DNA of 64,000 nt from Calliopum simillimum. Its lineage: Eukaryota > Arthropoda > Insecta > Diptera > Lauxaniidae. Positions 35,060 to 50,000 of the stretch are shown piece after piece (the first letter of the stretch is position 1; each line of letters opens with the position of its first letter). The translations under genes and the position numbers were made by a program. The notes below the pieces were generated by a model. That model was not told the origin of the DNA and did no database searches. It was given only the letters and a program-made list of their open reading frames with translations. Where the stretch lies: NCBI GenBank assembly GCA_951812925.1, contig OX638368.1, forward strand, positions 26,723,187-26,787,186. The letters run 5' to 3'.

Positions 35060-38000
35060 ATGCCTGGAAAAGTGGGTGTAAAAATCAAGGCTGGTCGAAA
35101 CCTGCCCGTAATGGACAGAGGCAGCGAAACTACAGATGCTTACGTCGAGATCAAGCTTGGAAGCGTCACTCACAAGACCGATGTGTGCCGCAAAAGTTTA
35201 AATCCACAGTGGAACACGGACTGGTAAGTTAATATTTTAATCAGTGTAATCTTTTAGATATAGATAGTAAATTATCGCAAAAATGTCATGGGATTTGCCA
35301 GACTTAAAATTGGTGACATACTTAACTCTTCAATGGCGAATGTTGCCATTTTGGGCCTGATTCAATAATTATTGAATTATGGCCTTGGGGAAGTGAAATA
35401 TGAGAATTTTGTAAGATTTGATAAAAAAAGAAGAATAAACAAAAAACATTGAAATATTGATAGTACTCAGTACAGCTTGCAGTTTGTACCTTTGTCTCTT
35501 TTGGAGAAAGTAGCATTTGGAAATTAAAAATTAAAATGTTTTATAGCTGTAGTAGGGCAATTTCAAGATATTATAATTTTTAAAAAATTTAACTCTACTA
35601 AAACCTATCCTCAATTTTATTTAAAGAATTAGAGCAAGAAGTGAAGTCAAAACTCTCCAATCGATATAAAAATTAAAAATTTAACGAAAATCAATTTCTT
35701 TTAACCTTGCATCACATCTGCTTGTAAATGTTTTATCTAAATATATAATATTCTAGCTTGTTAGGGTTAAATTAAATAATTGCTTTCATTAATTAGTAAA
35801 ATATGTATATTTTTTCATCCTCACTCTTTAGGTTTCGTTTCGAAATAGACGATGCTGAGTTACAAGATGAACCATTGCAAATACGTTTGATGGATTATGA
35901 CACGTACTCGGCAAACGATGCAATTGGCAAAGTGAACATAAGTTTAAATCCGTTATGCTTAGAAACATCAGGACAGACGACGCAAGGCAAGGGCACTGTG
36001 CTATCTGGTTGGATACCAGTCTTTGATACCATGCATGGCATACGAGGCGAAGTGAATGTCATTGTAAAAGTTGATCTTTTCTCCGATTTTAATAAATTTC
36101 GTCAAAGCTCATGCGGCATACAGTTTTTTCATTGTATGTACATAAATCATGTTTTTTTTTTTTGTCTATAAATAATCCTTATGTATGTCAATGTATATGA
36201 CGTATTTTATTTTTTATTATTCCATCGTTAGCTCAATGTATACCGTATGGCTATCGCGCGCAAGTTATACATGGTTTTGTTGAAGAGTTGGTGGTAAATG
36301 ATGATCCTGAGTATCAATGGATTGATAAAATACGTACACCACGTGCATCTAATGAAGCACGTCAAGTTGTATTTTTAAAGTTATCAGGACAGGTATGGGC
36401 AATATTTTTATTATTGTTTATATACATATAACAATTAACTGTCAATTATTTTTAGGTTCAACGCAAAATGGGTCTTAAGGCCATTAATATGGGCGCAAAT
36501 GCTGTAATTGGCTATACGCAATGCTTTGATTTAGAAGGTGATGTTGGTGTAGTTGCACGTGGTATTGGCACTGCTGTTACTTTGATAAAGGATACTATAA
36601 GCCAACCGACAACGGCGGATAATGCACTAATTGAAGAGTGAGTATTTAGATTAATCAACGCTTGGGTCAAGAACTGAAAATAATATTTTTTTGAATTCAA
36701 ATTCCATCCATGACAAATCGACATGTGTGATTATTAGGGTGGAGCGTTGCTCTATGGAGATTTTTTATTTTTATATATTCTAAACGGCTCAGTGCGGAAA
36801 AGGTGCTCCGTCAATCACCTTTTAAAGGTGTATAAATATTTTTTCAAAATTTTGAGTTTTTGTACTGCCACAAGTCAATCAAACCTTAAACACATCCTGG
36901 GAATATAGGGAAAAACTCAAAGTTGGAACACTGAAGTTTTTTTGATGAGGTTTTGTTCGTCCACTTCTCCTGAGTTGGAAAATATAAAAATTAAAATCCA
37001 TACTCTTCCTTCTTGCGAATAAACTGGGCTTAAGCCCCTTTTTTCGAGGCATGTTTAAATTACCTATATCATAGTTACCTCGAAGTCTTGGAAATTAAAA
37101 TGTTTTGATCAAGCCTGTTCGTTAATTTGTCCAGAGTTGGAAAATAAGAAAATTTAATCGGAACAATTCCTTATTGCGAATAAACCGAGCTTAAGCGCCT
37201 TTTTTCTTGGTATTTTTAAATTATTAATATTAAATCGACCTCTAAATGTTGGCACTGAAAATTTTTGATGAGGTTTTGTTTGTTAGCTTTTTGTGAGTGG
37301 GATAAGGTGAAGAAGTGAATTAAAACAACTCCTTGCGAATAAACCGGCTTTAAGCCCCTTTTTTGCCTCTAAAAGTTTGAATAAAACATACAACTTTCAA
37401 CTCGCAATAACTAAGCCCACAGTTGTTTATTTTCGGGTTAGTATATAGAGAAGTGTTCATGGAACATACATATATGTATTTTGACTAAACATTTTAGAAA
37501 ACCATTTATTTGTTGATTGATAAATCAGCGCAACTATTATTTTCTGTCAGAATAATTTTTATGTTTTCCATATGAAATTCATATATATACTTGCTATAGT
37601 ACACAATGTGGAGGAGCGCGGCTCTATGGAGATTTTTAATTTTTACATATTCTAAATGGGCCAGGGAATAAAAGATCATACTCAAATAAAATTGTTAGTG
37701 AAGCTGCTGCTGCTGCTGTATGTGGTTCAGAAAGAAGAGATGGTCTCATCAAAACAAGGCTGGAATCACGAAGGATAATGCCTGTTTTTAATACTAAAAA
37801 GGAGTTAAAATTTGTTTAAAATATGTTAATTTTATAATAAAATCACAATTTGGACACGTTTAAGCTCTTTTATTGACTTTATCCTATACAAATAAACACA
37901 ACGAAATATTTTTTTTTTTCAAAACTTCAATGTCTTTGTGGCAGTACAAAACATTAAAATATCAAAAAGTACCATATAACATTTTTTATTAAGAATATTA

Positions 38001-41000
38001 TGGAGCATCTTTTCGCATGTGAGCCATTTCGAAAATCGCAAAAAAACAAATTTCGTGATTATTCCCAGGCTGGTCAGAGCTATACTAAAGTAGTGCTATC
38101 TCGAGAGTCAGTCGCCCTTTAGAGAATCTAGTTCGCTGGGTCTTTCAACTGACTATTACGATGGCCCTTCGTGGAGTATCGTGATGACTGCGGTTGGTAC
38201 GTAGAATCGCAGGAAGAGTGAAGTGAAGTTGCATTTTAACCGAGTGCCATGACCCAAGGAATGACAGTGGTTTAGATAGTCCTCAACTCCTGACTATTGG
38301 GTTGAACTCGTGCCTGGCCGCATGATCGGGGCTTGCGCCTTCCGTCGTTATACTGGACCTGTGTGAAGAACACCGTGAGATTAAGCCATCATGGCAGGTG
38401 TTCACGTAAAACTCATGACACTCCTTTTTAAAATTTACTAATATTTTCATCTGACTTTAAGGGGACATTCGCTTTTGTAATTGAAAACAAAAAAACACTT
38501 TTTAAAAATTTTATTATGAAAAAACTATTATATTTATTGACAAAATTTCTTTTGGGCATTGTTAAACATTGTCTAAAAAATATGAAAAATTTTTTATTGT
38601 TTTATTTTTAGTTTCCCTTGGCTGCTGTAAAGGGCGTCATCCAAAAGTTACTTTTCTCGACCGATTTTAAAAAACCAAAGAGCATTCGATTACTCATAAA
38701 AATATTAAACAATAAGCCTCTGAAAGTTTTAAAAAATACCCCCCCCCCGCCTTTTTTTTACGGGTCATTTTTTTAGGGTAAGTCCCTCAATTTTTTCGCA
38801 TTTTTCATAAATGTTCATACAAAAACTTCAAAATATAAAAAAAGTATGAATTTTAGAGGCTTATTGTATAGTTTTGAGTCTCAGGAATAAAATCCATTTT
38901 GAATTTTTCAAAAATCTGTTACAGGAGGTCTACAACATGTCCTACCGTTTAAAAAGTAACTTTCGGATGACGCCCTCTACAGCAGTCAAGGGAAACTAAA
39001 AATATATAACAATCTCCAAAAGAAATTTTGTCAATAAATATAATAGTTTTTTCATAATAAAATTTTTAAAAAGTGTTTTTTGTTTCAATCACAAAAGCGA
39101 ATGTCCCCTTAAAGGAAAAAATCCCTTTTTATACCCTACACCCAGAGTATATTCACCATGTCCTTCCGTTTGTAACGCAGAGAAGGAGGCAGATATAGAA
39201 AAGTATATGTATTCTTGATCAGCGTCACCTCCTGAGTCGATATAGCCATGTCCGTCTGTCTGGCTGGGTGGCTGGCTGGCTGTGTGTTGAAATACACTTT
39301 TTGGGAAAACTGAGCAAGATAATTCAATGAAATTTGGTACACTACCTCCGTCGATAGCTCGGGGAATTGAAAATGAGCGAAATCGGTCAACGCACACGCC
39401 TACCGCCCATACGAAAAATATATTCAAAATGCAATACTGCAGTGTAGGGTATTTAATGTTTGGCCAGGCCAAATTTTACACCCTTACTAGTTTTAATTCC
39501 CTTCGATTTACCGATAATATAATAAAAAAATTATTATTGGTTCCTGACCAAGTTAGATTTTTTTTTTTTCAATTTTAGTATTAATTTTGAAGAATTCTAT
39601 GGAAAATTTTAAATTTAATTTCTTTGTTCTTTTTGTCAATCCATGTGCGCTGCAAAATATTGTCACGTAATCCAATTGTTGTTTTGTTGTAAAAAATTAT
39701 AACAAACGTTTTTATTTTGTTTTTTGTGTCAACCTAATTTTGTGCAAATAATTTCCTTTTGTAAATGTACTTATGTTATCGTTAACAACGAATTCCACAA
39801 TTTGATAGAAACAGGCGCCAGTACTTAAGTTTTCTTACTGGTGGTACTAGCGGATGTGCATATGTAGAGCCCGAATATAAATTGCATATACAAAAATCAC
39901 AATCTTCAGCCTCTTTTCAACTTAAACGTACTGAAGACGAATTAGATGAAAAAGATCATGAAATCATGTTAGAGCTAATGCGCCAAGAAGATGCACGTGG
40001 TGAAAAACCACAACCAAAAAAATTAAAAGACCAAATGCGTCATTTTACACGCTCCTCAAGAAATCTTTTCAAGCAGAAAGTCAGTGATAGCTGCGGTTCA
40101 GAAAAATCGCTTGAAAACAGCATAGCAAAATCTCTTTTTGTACTCTTCCCTAACACAGTTTTTATAAGAGAAGAATCATCATCAACATCTAGCGGCGGTG
40201 GTGGTGGTAGTGGCAGTGTAGTTACTCCTGCCAGCACCGGACGTACTACAATGAACGAAATACGTAAACAAAGTTTTAAAGCTAAAAATAATAGCAATAA
40301 GCCAATATCGACATATCAACATATATATCAACAAAAACAACGTCCTCTCATTCATAAACCTTTGAAAAAGACTATAGTGCGTTCCTTCAGTGAAACTACA
40401 GCAATGAAACATCAACATACATCAACAAACTATGATATTCCGATTACTGTTGCGGCTTATGATGAATTTCAAGATAACACACGCTCGTCCCCCAATATCC
40501 CTATAGAGGATGATACAAATTTGCCTAAAACTATTGTTGCAGTTAATACTGGTTCAAAAGTAGACACACTATGTGAAAATGATGCTGACTATAGTGCACG
40601 TGGTTCATGCTCTTCCTCAATGTCATATACGATATCTGAAAGTTCATCAACATCAGCAGAGATTGAGGAAAATGACAAGCCTTGTCCTTTAAAGCCGAGA
40701 TTGTGTAAAAATATGTCTGTGCAAACAGATGATACCGAGGACGAACATGAAAAAATTGACAAATTCATAAAAATGTGCGAAATTCAACAGCAAAATAAAG
40801 ACGATGCAGATGAGCAGTTACAATATAAATGGATAAAACCAAATCCAAACCGTGATGACAGCTTAGAGGATAGTTTAGACGATGTTAAAAAGGGTCATTC
40901 GCTTTTGAAAGAATTAAAAGTGTTTTCGCAGCATATGCAGGTTAATATTTTAATACATTTATCGATAAATTCATGATATTGAGTTTTACATGAAGTTAGT

Positions 41001-44000
41001 CAATGCAAATGTTCATCAGTCTTTTGTAGTAAATCTCAATATCGTGCTCACGCCTGCTTAAACAAATTTAATACCTTAACAATCTTAGGATTTAATCTAC
41101 ACGCCAAAAAAGATATCCACTATTAAACCAGTCGCCACAGAAAGTGTCATAGCTTTTAAAATTGAAACGGAAACTGAACAACGCAGGCTTTCAAATACAC
41201 TGGCTTTACCAAGCGAAACATGGGGTGAACGTAAATCCTATTATTCTTCGCAACCAGAAATTATGGCTGATTCAAACACTAGCATGCTTGCGCTACCGCC
41301 AGATAAATTACAATCATCACAATCATTTACTAATATTAGAACAGCCGCTGCGATGTCGCCAATCAAGTTGCTACCGCTGCAGCTTACACTCAATCGCTCT
41401 TATAAAGATTTAAGTACAATTACTAATATTACAACTCATGCTGCGACAGCTTCGCCCATATTAAATGCTCAGCAACCTAAATTCCCAATTTTAAAAATTT
41501 GTCCCTCAACTCCTACACCATCTGAGTCGGATAGCTCACAAGTGTCACCAACAAGTGCCACGAATTCAGCTAAAAAGTTTACATCTTCGTCTAGTTCTTC
41601 CAGTACAGTTTCTTTAGTTTCTCCCCAAACAAGTCCAACCTTAACTCCGCATTCATTTAGTTATAAAAGTAATGTAGATCTAGATAAGGTTAATAATTGC
41701 AGCAGACCTTCGTTCTCCCTATCCACCTCTAGTGATTCTTCTTCTAATGCTCCAAATCATCATAATTTAAGTAAACATAATACTAACACTAGTAAATCAT
41801 CATTGCTTGCTCCATCTTCTCCGCTGTTTTGCATTAAACATCATAGGTCACTGAACGAGGTAAATGCGAGCGCTGCTGCTGCTGCTGCCAATGCTATGCC
41901 ATCAATAGGTGGTACTACAGATAGTCCGAGCATGAAACGCTTTACATCACCAGCTTCAGCTGCTATTGTTGCTGCTGCCGGCTCAGTTATGGGTAGTCGT
42001 TCAAAATTGACACCAAGTCCATCGAAAACAGGCATTGCAACAACATTACCAGCGACAATGACGACGACGACAACAACAACAAATGCAACAACCTCTACAA
42101 ATAGTTCAGCAACACATTCAGAAAATTCAACAACATCAACAGCAACGACAGCAATACCAAAGGAAGTGGGTGAAATATGTCGTCGTTCTTCCGATTCAGA
42201 TTTAAGTGTGACACCAAAAGGTGAGTTGAATTTAGAAACTTTACTATTTGTCTTTGTCCCATTTGAAAACAACAGAGAGCGCACATTAAAGTGTCACGTT
42301 TAGAAAAGTATTGTCACATAATAAGGATTTAAAATTAAACGCCAAATTCAAACAATACGATTTTTATGTAAATATTAATATGATGTAAAGTATCCAAATA
42401 TGGAATATCAGTTTGTTTTAAGACGAAAATTGTAAAATTAAATATTTTTATATAAGTCGAATGAACTTAATGTGCCTTATCATTAATAAACATTCTCGAG
42501 AATTTTTTCTCAGATTCCCTGGTATTAGAGTTAGCCTTGCGGCCGAAAGTCGACCACTTCAATTTGAATTTAAAGAGAACTATAATTACTAACAATCACT
42601 GCATATTTTCTTTTTAGAAGCTTGGAACTGCTCACTATGAAACAAATACTTTTAATATCCTTTTTAATTTCAATCCTTAGCGTTAAGCCTACTGTTATTC
42701 CAAGTTACATTAAAATTAATGCACGAGTTTCGCCGTGAAACCGTAGCACCCCGCTCTAAAAATTATCAACTTTTAATTAGCCTTTCTTAGTGTTAAGCCT
42801 ATTTCAGTACCGAATTCCATAAAAATAGGTGTAGCAGTTAAGCACTGATAAGCGTATTATACCATTAGAATCGTGGCACCAGGTACTGAAAAACATAATG
42901 GTCATGTTATCGTTCTTTAGTGCTAACCCTATGTCCATATCAAATTTCGTAAAAATCGATGCAGTGGTTTAGCCGTGAGAGCGTTTTTTTCATTTAGGAT
43001 CGTGACACCGTCGATTTTTAAAAAAATATAGGCCTATGCACTGCTGCTCCTCACAACCTTTCCAACAAAAAGAAATCAAGCAAATCAGTTAAGATTTAGG
43101 TGTAGAAACAAGGACTGACCGATTTCGTTTGCCTATTTATACATAAGATGCTATCGCAAAAAGAAATTTCTGCAATTTCAAGAACCACTGGAATATAATG
43201 TTATCGGCAATTTTGTGGGGAGGGAATATTTTGACATTTGTTGTAGGAATTTATTCTCCAACTTTTTAACAGAAAGTTCGAAGCGCGATAATTATTGTAT
43301 GACAAATTAAAAACTTTTGTATGATTAAGTTATAGCTTATTAAATACCTTTCATATGACACCAATATTTTTAAAATCCATCAAATAGCTATTATATATCC
43401 TCGAAACTAGATCCGAACAACACTTTTTGATTATATATTCCTTCTTAGAATTAAAAGCTTCATAAAATAAAGGAAGTGTCACTAAAGAAAGCTTGACTCA
43501 AATTTATCAATGAGAATTGCATTGTAACAGGTGCTTACCCATATGTAAATGCGATACAATGTTGATGCAGGAGGACTCTCTCGAGATTTGTGTTAGAAGC
43601 ATTAACACTTCAAGAGAAAACGTGACTTTTTTTATTATTAACGTTATCACATCACCAATTTTGTAATTTTACTTTGTTTTGATAATTTTTAATAAACTTC
43701 AGTTAATCTTTTTTTAAATTGGTTTTTTAAAAAAAAAATGGAAGAAAAAAAGTATACCCGCTGAAAGAGGAATTTCTATTCTCGAAATATATACGATTGC
43801 AAACGCTCCCTCCCGAGAACGGAATAAATTCTCGAGAGGGAATTTCTCGATAAATAAAATAAAATATAAAGCATTAAAAATTAATTTAAAATAGATAAAA
43901 AAAAATGATAAATTTTGAAACTTGGATCAAAGATCTGCTTTATTTTTAATACTGTGTGACAAAACTTTTTCAAACAACTGAGCTACATTACTTGTAAAGA

Positions 44001-47000
44001 AATATTTTTGAAACTTCGCAGTCATCTTATCATAAAATTAACTATTGTTTTGCAAAGCATTATGAAGTTTGAATAGAATAGGAAACAAGTAGTAAATATT
44101 CAATATGTAACCCTACCTTAAAAGTGTATCGTTTTTAATTAAGAGTTCCCGCATACTACTGGTTTAGGTTAGTTTTAGAAAATACCAGAAAACACGCACT
44201 TATAAAATATAACATACCTTAAAAAATTCTCTCCCAAATGCGTCCCACACCATTTAACTGCTTACTGTAGTACTCCATCGTAAAAGTAAGTAAATTAGTT
44301 TCGAATCTCTCGTTGTCTCTCTGTCTTGTTTAACTGTCTGTCCATCTTATCTTACTGTCTCTATATAATTTTGCTCACTGTTATTCAATGTTTAAATGTT
44401 TTCATTTATACTCGTTGTATATGTTATGCTCATCGTATGGCTGGCTTTCCATGAATTAGGGATACTCTATTCTAACCATGCTATATTAAGAGGTGACCCA
44501 TTAACTTTTGAGGCATAAAATACATGATCTTCCTATCATAAATATATTATGACAGCATGAAGACAAATTCTATATAGACTCTGTACAAAGAAAAACCGCA
44601 TGTTTTACAAAATAAATATAAGTATAATTAATTTTTTTAATATATGTATTAAATGTTTTCGTATCTAAATAAAACGCGTATACTCTTCGTACAGAAATTG
44701 CTATTATGTTTAAGAGTATGTTGAAAGACTAAACTACATATTATGTAAAACAGCTCTCATGTATAAATTTCATAATTGAATTAATATTTTATTTTTCCCA
44801 AAGCATTTTTAAGATTGCGAAATAACTTTGAATGGTATACGCAACTTATGGTTTTATATAAGGAGTGGTCCTTCAAAACGTTATGTGTCCAATTTTAATT
44901 ACTTAGGCCCCTATTGCTTATTGAACATCTGCATGAATGCATGCATTCGCTATTTTGAGAATGCCGCAACCAAAATGAATACGTTTGAGTAGTGTTATTG
45001 AATGTATCGATGAATAGAAGTTGGCGTACATGAATACCATGTACAGCAATCGATGGGGTAAAATCCGTAAAAATATTTTTGGGCCCATTTTTGTAAAAAA
45101 TTTATATTTTTTTACATAAATGGGCCTAAAACGGTAATTTAAAGGCTCCGGAAACACATATGTATGTATTCTCCTTTAACTCCTATGAGGAGCATAGGGC
45201 CAATCCGGAAACACATATGCTTCTGTCCAAAAATCGTGTTTGAACTTAATCCATCGATTGGTGCAGTAAAATGTTTTACAATAATGCCGGAGACACCTCT
45301 GGTCATGTCCAAAATATATTTTCGACCTTTCCCCATTGATTGGTGTTGTTCTGGCCGCTGGATTGAGTTATAAACCAGGAGCTAGAGAATTCTTTTTTTT
45401 TTATGGGGAAATGTGGCAGAAATGCCAAAGGCTACTGTGCACTTGTTCTTGAATGAAAATCTGCTTATTAGGAGTTGCTGTGTATGCCTTTCTCCATATT
45501 AACACCTTGACTGTACGTTGCTTGAGAAAATCGCCTGGACGTCATACTAATCCCTCCACTGAAGATCGTTGGTGTTCCGAAGACTTCGGCACTGCTTACC
45601 CACGAGATGTAAAACAGGAAAAACCCGCATTGGGTAACGCCCACACGAAAGAAAACAAAAGCTTTTTTGGTGTACAAATTTAACGATGGACCTCTTTATT
45701 GAGTATTAGAATTTAGGTTATACATTTATAATTAAACTTTATTCAGTATGAGAATTAAACTTATAATTTTATGCTGCAGTCAATGCTGTTTCAAAGGTGG
45801 TTTTTAAACGAATGCAAAATTAAAGAAGAACAACCCGATCAAAAAAACTTGTCAAGTTCTTGTCATTGTATCAGAAATGTATATCAAAATGATATCAAAA
45901 ATGTATCAGCCGCTGATATCCATTTTTTGTATATCATTTTGATATATTTTTGATATCATTGAATGACATGTCAATTTTGTATCAGAAATGTATATCAAAA
46001 TGATATCAAAAATTTATCAGCCGCTGATATCAATTTTGTATCAGAAATGTATATCAAAATGATATCAAAAATTTATCAGCTGCTGATATGTTAAATTTTA
46101 CGTTTTCGTTTGTGAATTTTATTTAAAGATAATTATAGAAGACGAACGCGCAGCCAATTTTAGTGAATAAGTTAATTTTCTAATGAAATTAGTGAAAAGC
46201 ACAAAAATATAATTGAGTGCAAAAGAACCGACACTCCATTCAGTTGCTGCATGCGGCCTGTGGTTGGGAAAACTAAAAGTATGGAAAACGGACGAGCAGC
46301 CAATTTTAGTAAGAAGTGAGTTTTGCCATGAAATTAGTGAAAAAGCATATGAAAAATATAATTGAGTACAAAAAAAAACTAGTTGACGACGATTAACCAC
46401 AATATTGTAAAATTTGGCCATAATCTGCGTCACTTTAGTTACGGACCCAAAATTGGTTGTCATTTTTGTATCAGAAATGTACAAAAATTGTATATCATTT
46501 TGATATCTTTATTTGATATCATTTTGATATCTTTTTTTGATATCATTTTGATATCTTTTTTGATATCATTTTGATATCTTTTTTTGATATCATTTTGATA
46601 TCTTTTTTTGATATCATGGTGATATACAAAAAGCGTTACATTCCGTATATCACTGTGATATCCTTTTTTTATCAAAATCTTGTATGTCACTGACAAATTT
46701 TGGATATCATTTTGATATATTTTTGATATACTTTTTTTGATCGGTCACTTAGAAGGACATGTACAAAATATATTTTCGACCTTTCCTCATCGATTGGTGC
46801 AATAAGAGTTGGTTACAAAAATGGCCCCAAAATAATTACTTTTAAGGGCCAGAAGCACCTCTTATCATGTCCACAATATACTTTCGACCTTTCCTCATCG
46901 AATACTATGTATAATTTATGTACACGACCTACTATTCATGGATACATTCGATGGCACGATTGCACTCACTACAATGTGAAAATATTCGTGGACACTACTG

Positions 47001-50000
47001 CATTCACTCAGGTACAATCTTTTTTTTGCTACAGCATTCATTCATATCTGTTACTCAGTGAACTTGATTATGAACTGCACTGAAGTAGAGTCCAATAGCG
47101 TCACAAATAAAATGAATGCTTTCATGCAGATGTCTATTGCGTATGGCAAAGAAATTCGCAATTCAGTTGTGTTGTCTGATTGGCAACTTAAGCCGTTAGA
47201 GAGCAGTTGCTTAAGTTGGCAACTAAAGAACCAGCCGACTGGTTCGGTTACCATCGGCAATTCGAATTTTCCGATGTCCACCAAACTGCGAAATAAGTTG
47301 CAATACGCAATAGGGGCCTTTAATTTATAGTTTTTGAATATAACTGGAACGGTTCCGGCTTAGTCGGCCACTTTTTATATAAAATGTTAAAAAACATTAT
47401 CATAATATAACGGTGGACAAAAATCACAACAATATTGTAATGTGAGACAACGTAAAAAAGGAGCCGAAAATACTAAATCGGCTAGAAATCCACTGTCAAT
47501 ATAATTTAAACGTACAAATACTAATAAACTGAATGTTTTCCTTAAAAATAAAAAAGAGTTCGTATGCCTCCTGTGTTATACAGCATTATACTCTTTTGCT
47601 TTTTCTGTTTTTCATGCATAAATAGAAAAATTAAATTATTTCAATCCTTTACATCATATTAGGAAATTCATTTTGCGTTGCCAGCGAACGCTTGGTTGCC
47701 GCTACAGCTTTAATGCGTTTAACTCAACCATCGGCAGTTGCTGGCAAATCATCTGCCACAGATTCGGCAATGGATATGCTGGAGTATCCCTTTCTGACAA
47801 TGACTAAATATCCTGCTGGTTTTATATTGCATTTTGGTGCCACAGTAGCAGCACGTTCAGTAAAGCTCTTGGAACGTGTACCTAATCCGGATGAACCAGA
47901 AATTCGTGATTCCTGGTGGACAGAGCTGCGTATGGAAATTCGTTCGCATGCAAGAGCACTCGGTTGTAATGTTGTTTTGGGCTACTCGGAGTCAACAACA
48001 ATATCGTAAGTTTTGTTATGAATTGAATGCATACTTGACTTTAGTTACATTTCATTCGCGTAAAGTTCTCCAAAAACTTATTTCTCTTCTACACTTTATT
48101 TTAAATTTCTTCTTTCAGTGATGAAGTTTGTGTACTCTCTGCTACCGGTACTGCTGCAGTCATTAATATGGCCTATAATCGTTCTGTCTCTCAGACCGAT
48201 ATTATGCCAAAACCTGCAGTTGTCGGTGGTGGTGCTGTAATGTCAGCCTCGTCAGAGGATCGCGATATGCTTAAAGAATTGCGCAATGGTATTAGTGAGA
48301 CAGCACCACCATCAGGTAGTACTTCAACTAAGGAAATATCTGCTATGTATGGTGCCACCAGTGGTGGCGGCGGCCTTAGTGGCAGTAAAAAATTTGGTCT
48401 TCCACCATTGAATATTGTAAAGAATTCTTGTACTGCATGTCACATTCCATACAATTTGTCGTCGGTGCCGTTTAATACGAAAATGAAAAGATGTGCAATA
48501 TGTAAGAAAGGTCGTGTTCCAGATGTGCTTTTGGCAACGCTCGAAGTACCAGAATATTTGCAAGTGACAGGTGCGTATACTTGAGTCAACAAACAATAAT
48601 GTTGTGTATAAAATTTGCATTTCTTGAATTTGTTCAGGTCGTGGTTGTTTCATGCAGGCGCAAGTTGTACGTGCCAAGAAAGATTTACGCTCCGAGTTAA
48701 ATGCTAAGGAAATTTCAGATGGTTTGCCTTTTCTTGAATACGAACTGCATCGTGTACTTATCAATAAACTGAAGGCTAAAGGCATGAATGCAATATTTGG
48801 GCTAAAAGCGCAGGTGGCAATTGGTGAGCGTATGATCGCGCTAATTGCTACGGGTACAGCGCTTTTTCTTACAGCTCTGCCAGTACCACAGGTACCTAAA
48901 ATTGTAGCCGGCAATTCTTGGACAGACAAACAAAAACTCAATGAATTGCAAAAGAAATTGCAAGAAACTTTTGAAAGAAATCAAGAAATTTATCAACTTA
49001 AGTGCATTGATCCAGATTTGATGTATACGGGTGGTAGTGGTGGGACCGATACTGATGAATCGGACGAAGAAATTATTGAAGTTGATTTGAATTGTGGCAA
49101 TAAAGATACATGTGTGCTTGAAGTTGATGATATTGAAGATTTAGAAATTATTTCATTGCTAATGGAACCATATCCACCAGAAGGTTTTCATGTGGTCAAC
49201 ACACAAATGGTCCCAGGCATGATGGATATGGAGGCAGTAAAAAATTTGCAAATGTTCGCACAAGTCTGGCGTGCAAAATTGGATGTTGGACAGAATGTCA
49301 ATGGATTTCCAAAACATTTTCAAAGGTAGCGCAGCGTTTACTTTTAGCTATTTGTGCCGTTTATTTTGAAAGTGGGGTAAGCCCAAAAAGGAGCAAAAGG
49401 AATGTCATAATATGAATTGGCTGTCATTTTGTAAGAAATGAATAAAATTGAGCTCGGTTTTCACGAAAAGTTTAACAGATGGAGTGAAATTGATAGTGTT
49501 AAGTTGAAAAATTATATCGGTCAAATAACTGATTATTATGGCACAAAGTGTGTATGACATTATTTTTGCCCCTTTATAGACTTACCCCACCTTCAAAATA
49601 AATGATTCACTTATAGCCAGTAGTAGAGTGATAATTTCCATTATGTTCTAGATTGCTGCAGACTATTTACTTTAAGCTACGGACTATGATACCATGCGCC
49701 ATTTGTGATTTGCGTTTCCGTTTAGACTTGCCAGAAAGTGTAAGTTTTATTAAACACATTGGTAATGAATTATTTTTCTAAATGAATTAAATGTAAAAGC
49801 TACAAATGAAATAATGATGATAAAAACATAAAATTTACCTGACCCAATGTTTATATAATACATGTATTGTTTTCAGGATCAAATACAACTACTTGTCACT
49901 GGCATGGCATTGGGTCTGGGCGATGCTAGCAATAAAATTAAATATCGTCGTAAAACTGTTACCAATGGCACAACCGCACCCAATACTCAAGACAGTACCA

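Noticed and set aside
36733..37670. LTR retrotransposon with direct terminal repeats
   Set aside because: The direct repeats are short, there is no primer-binding site or polypurine tract, and the interior is a simple 160-bp tandem.
41841..42284. 147-codon minus-strand frame
   Set aside because: Antisense shadow of C2CD5 exon 6 low-complexity coding sequence.
46460..46696. 78-codon minus-strand repeat protein
   Set aside because: Translation of the GATATC palindrome array in the foldback element.
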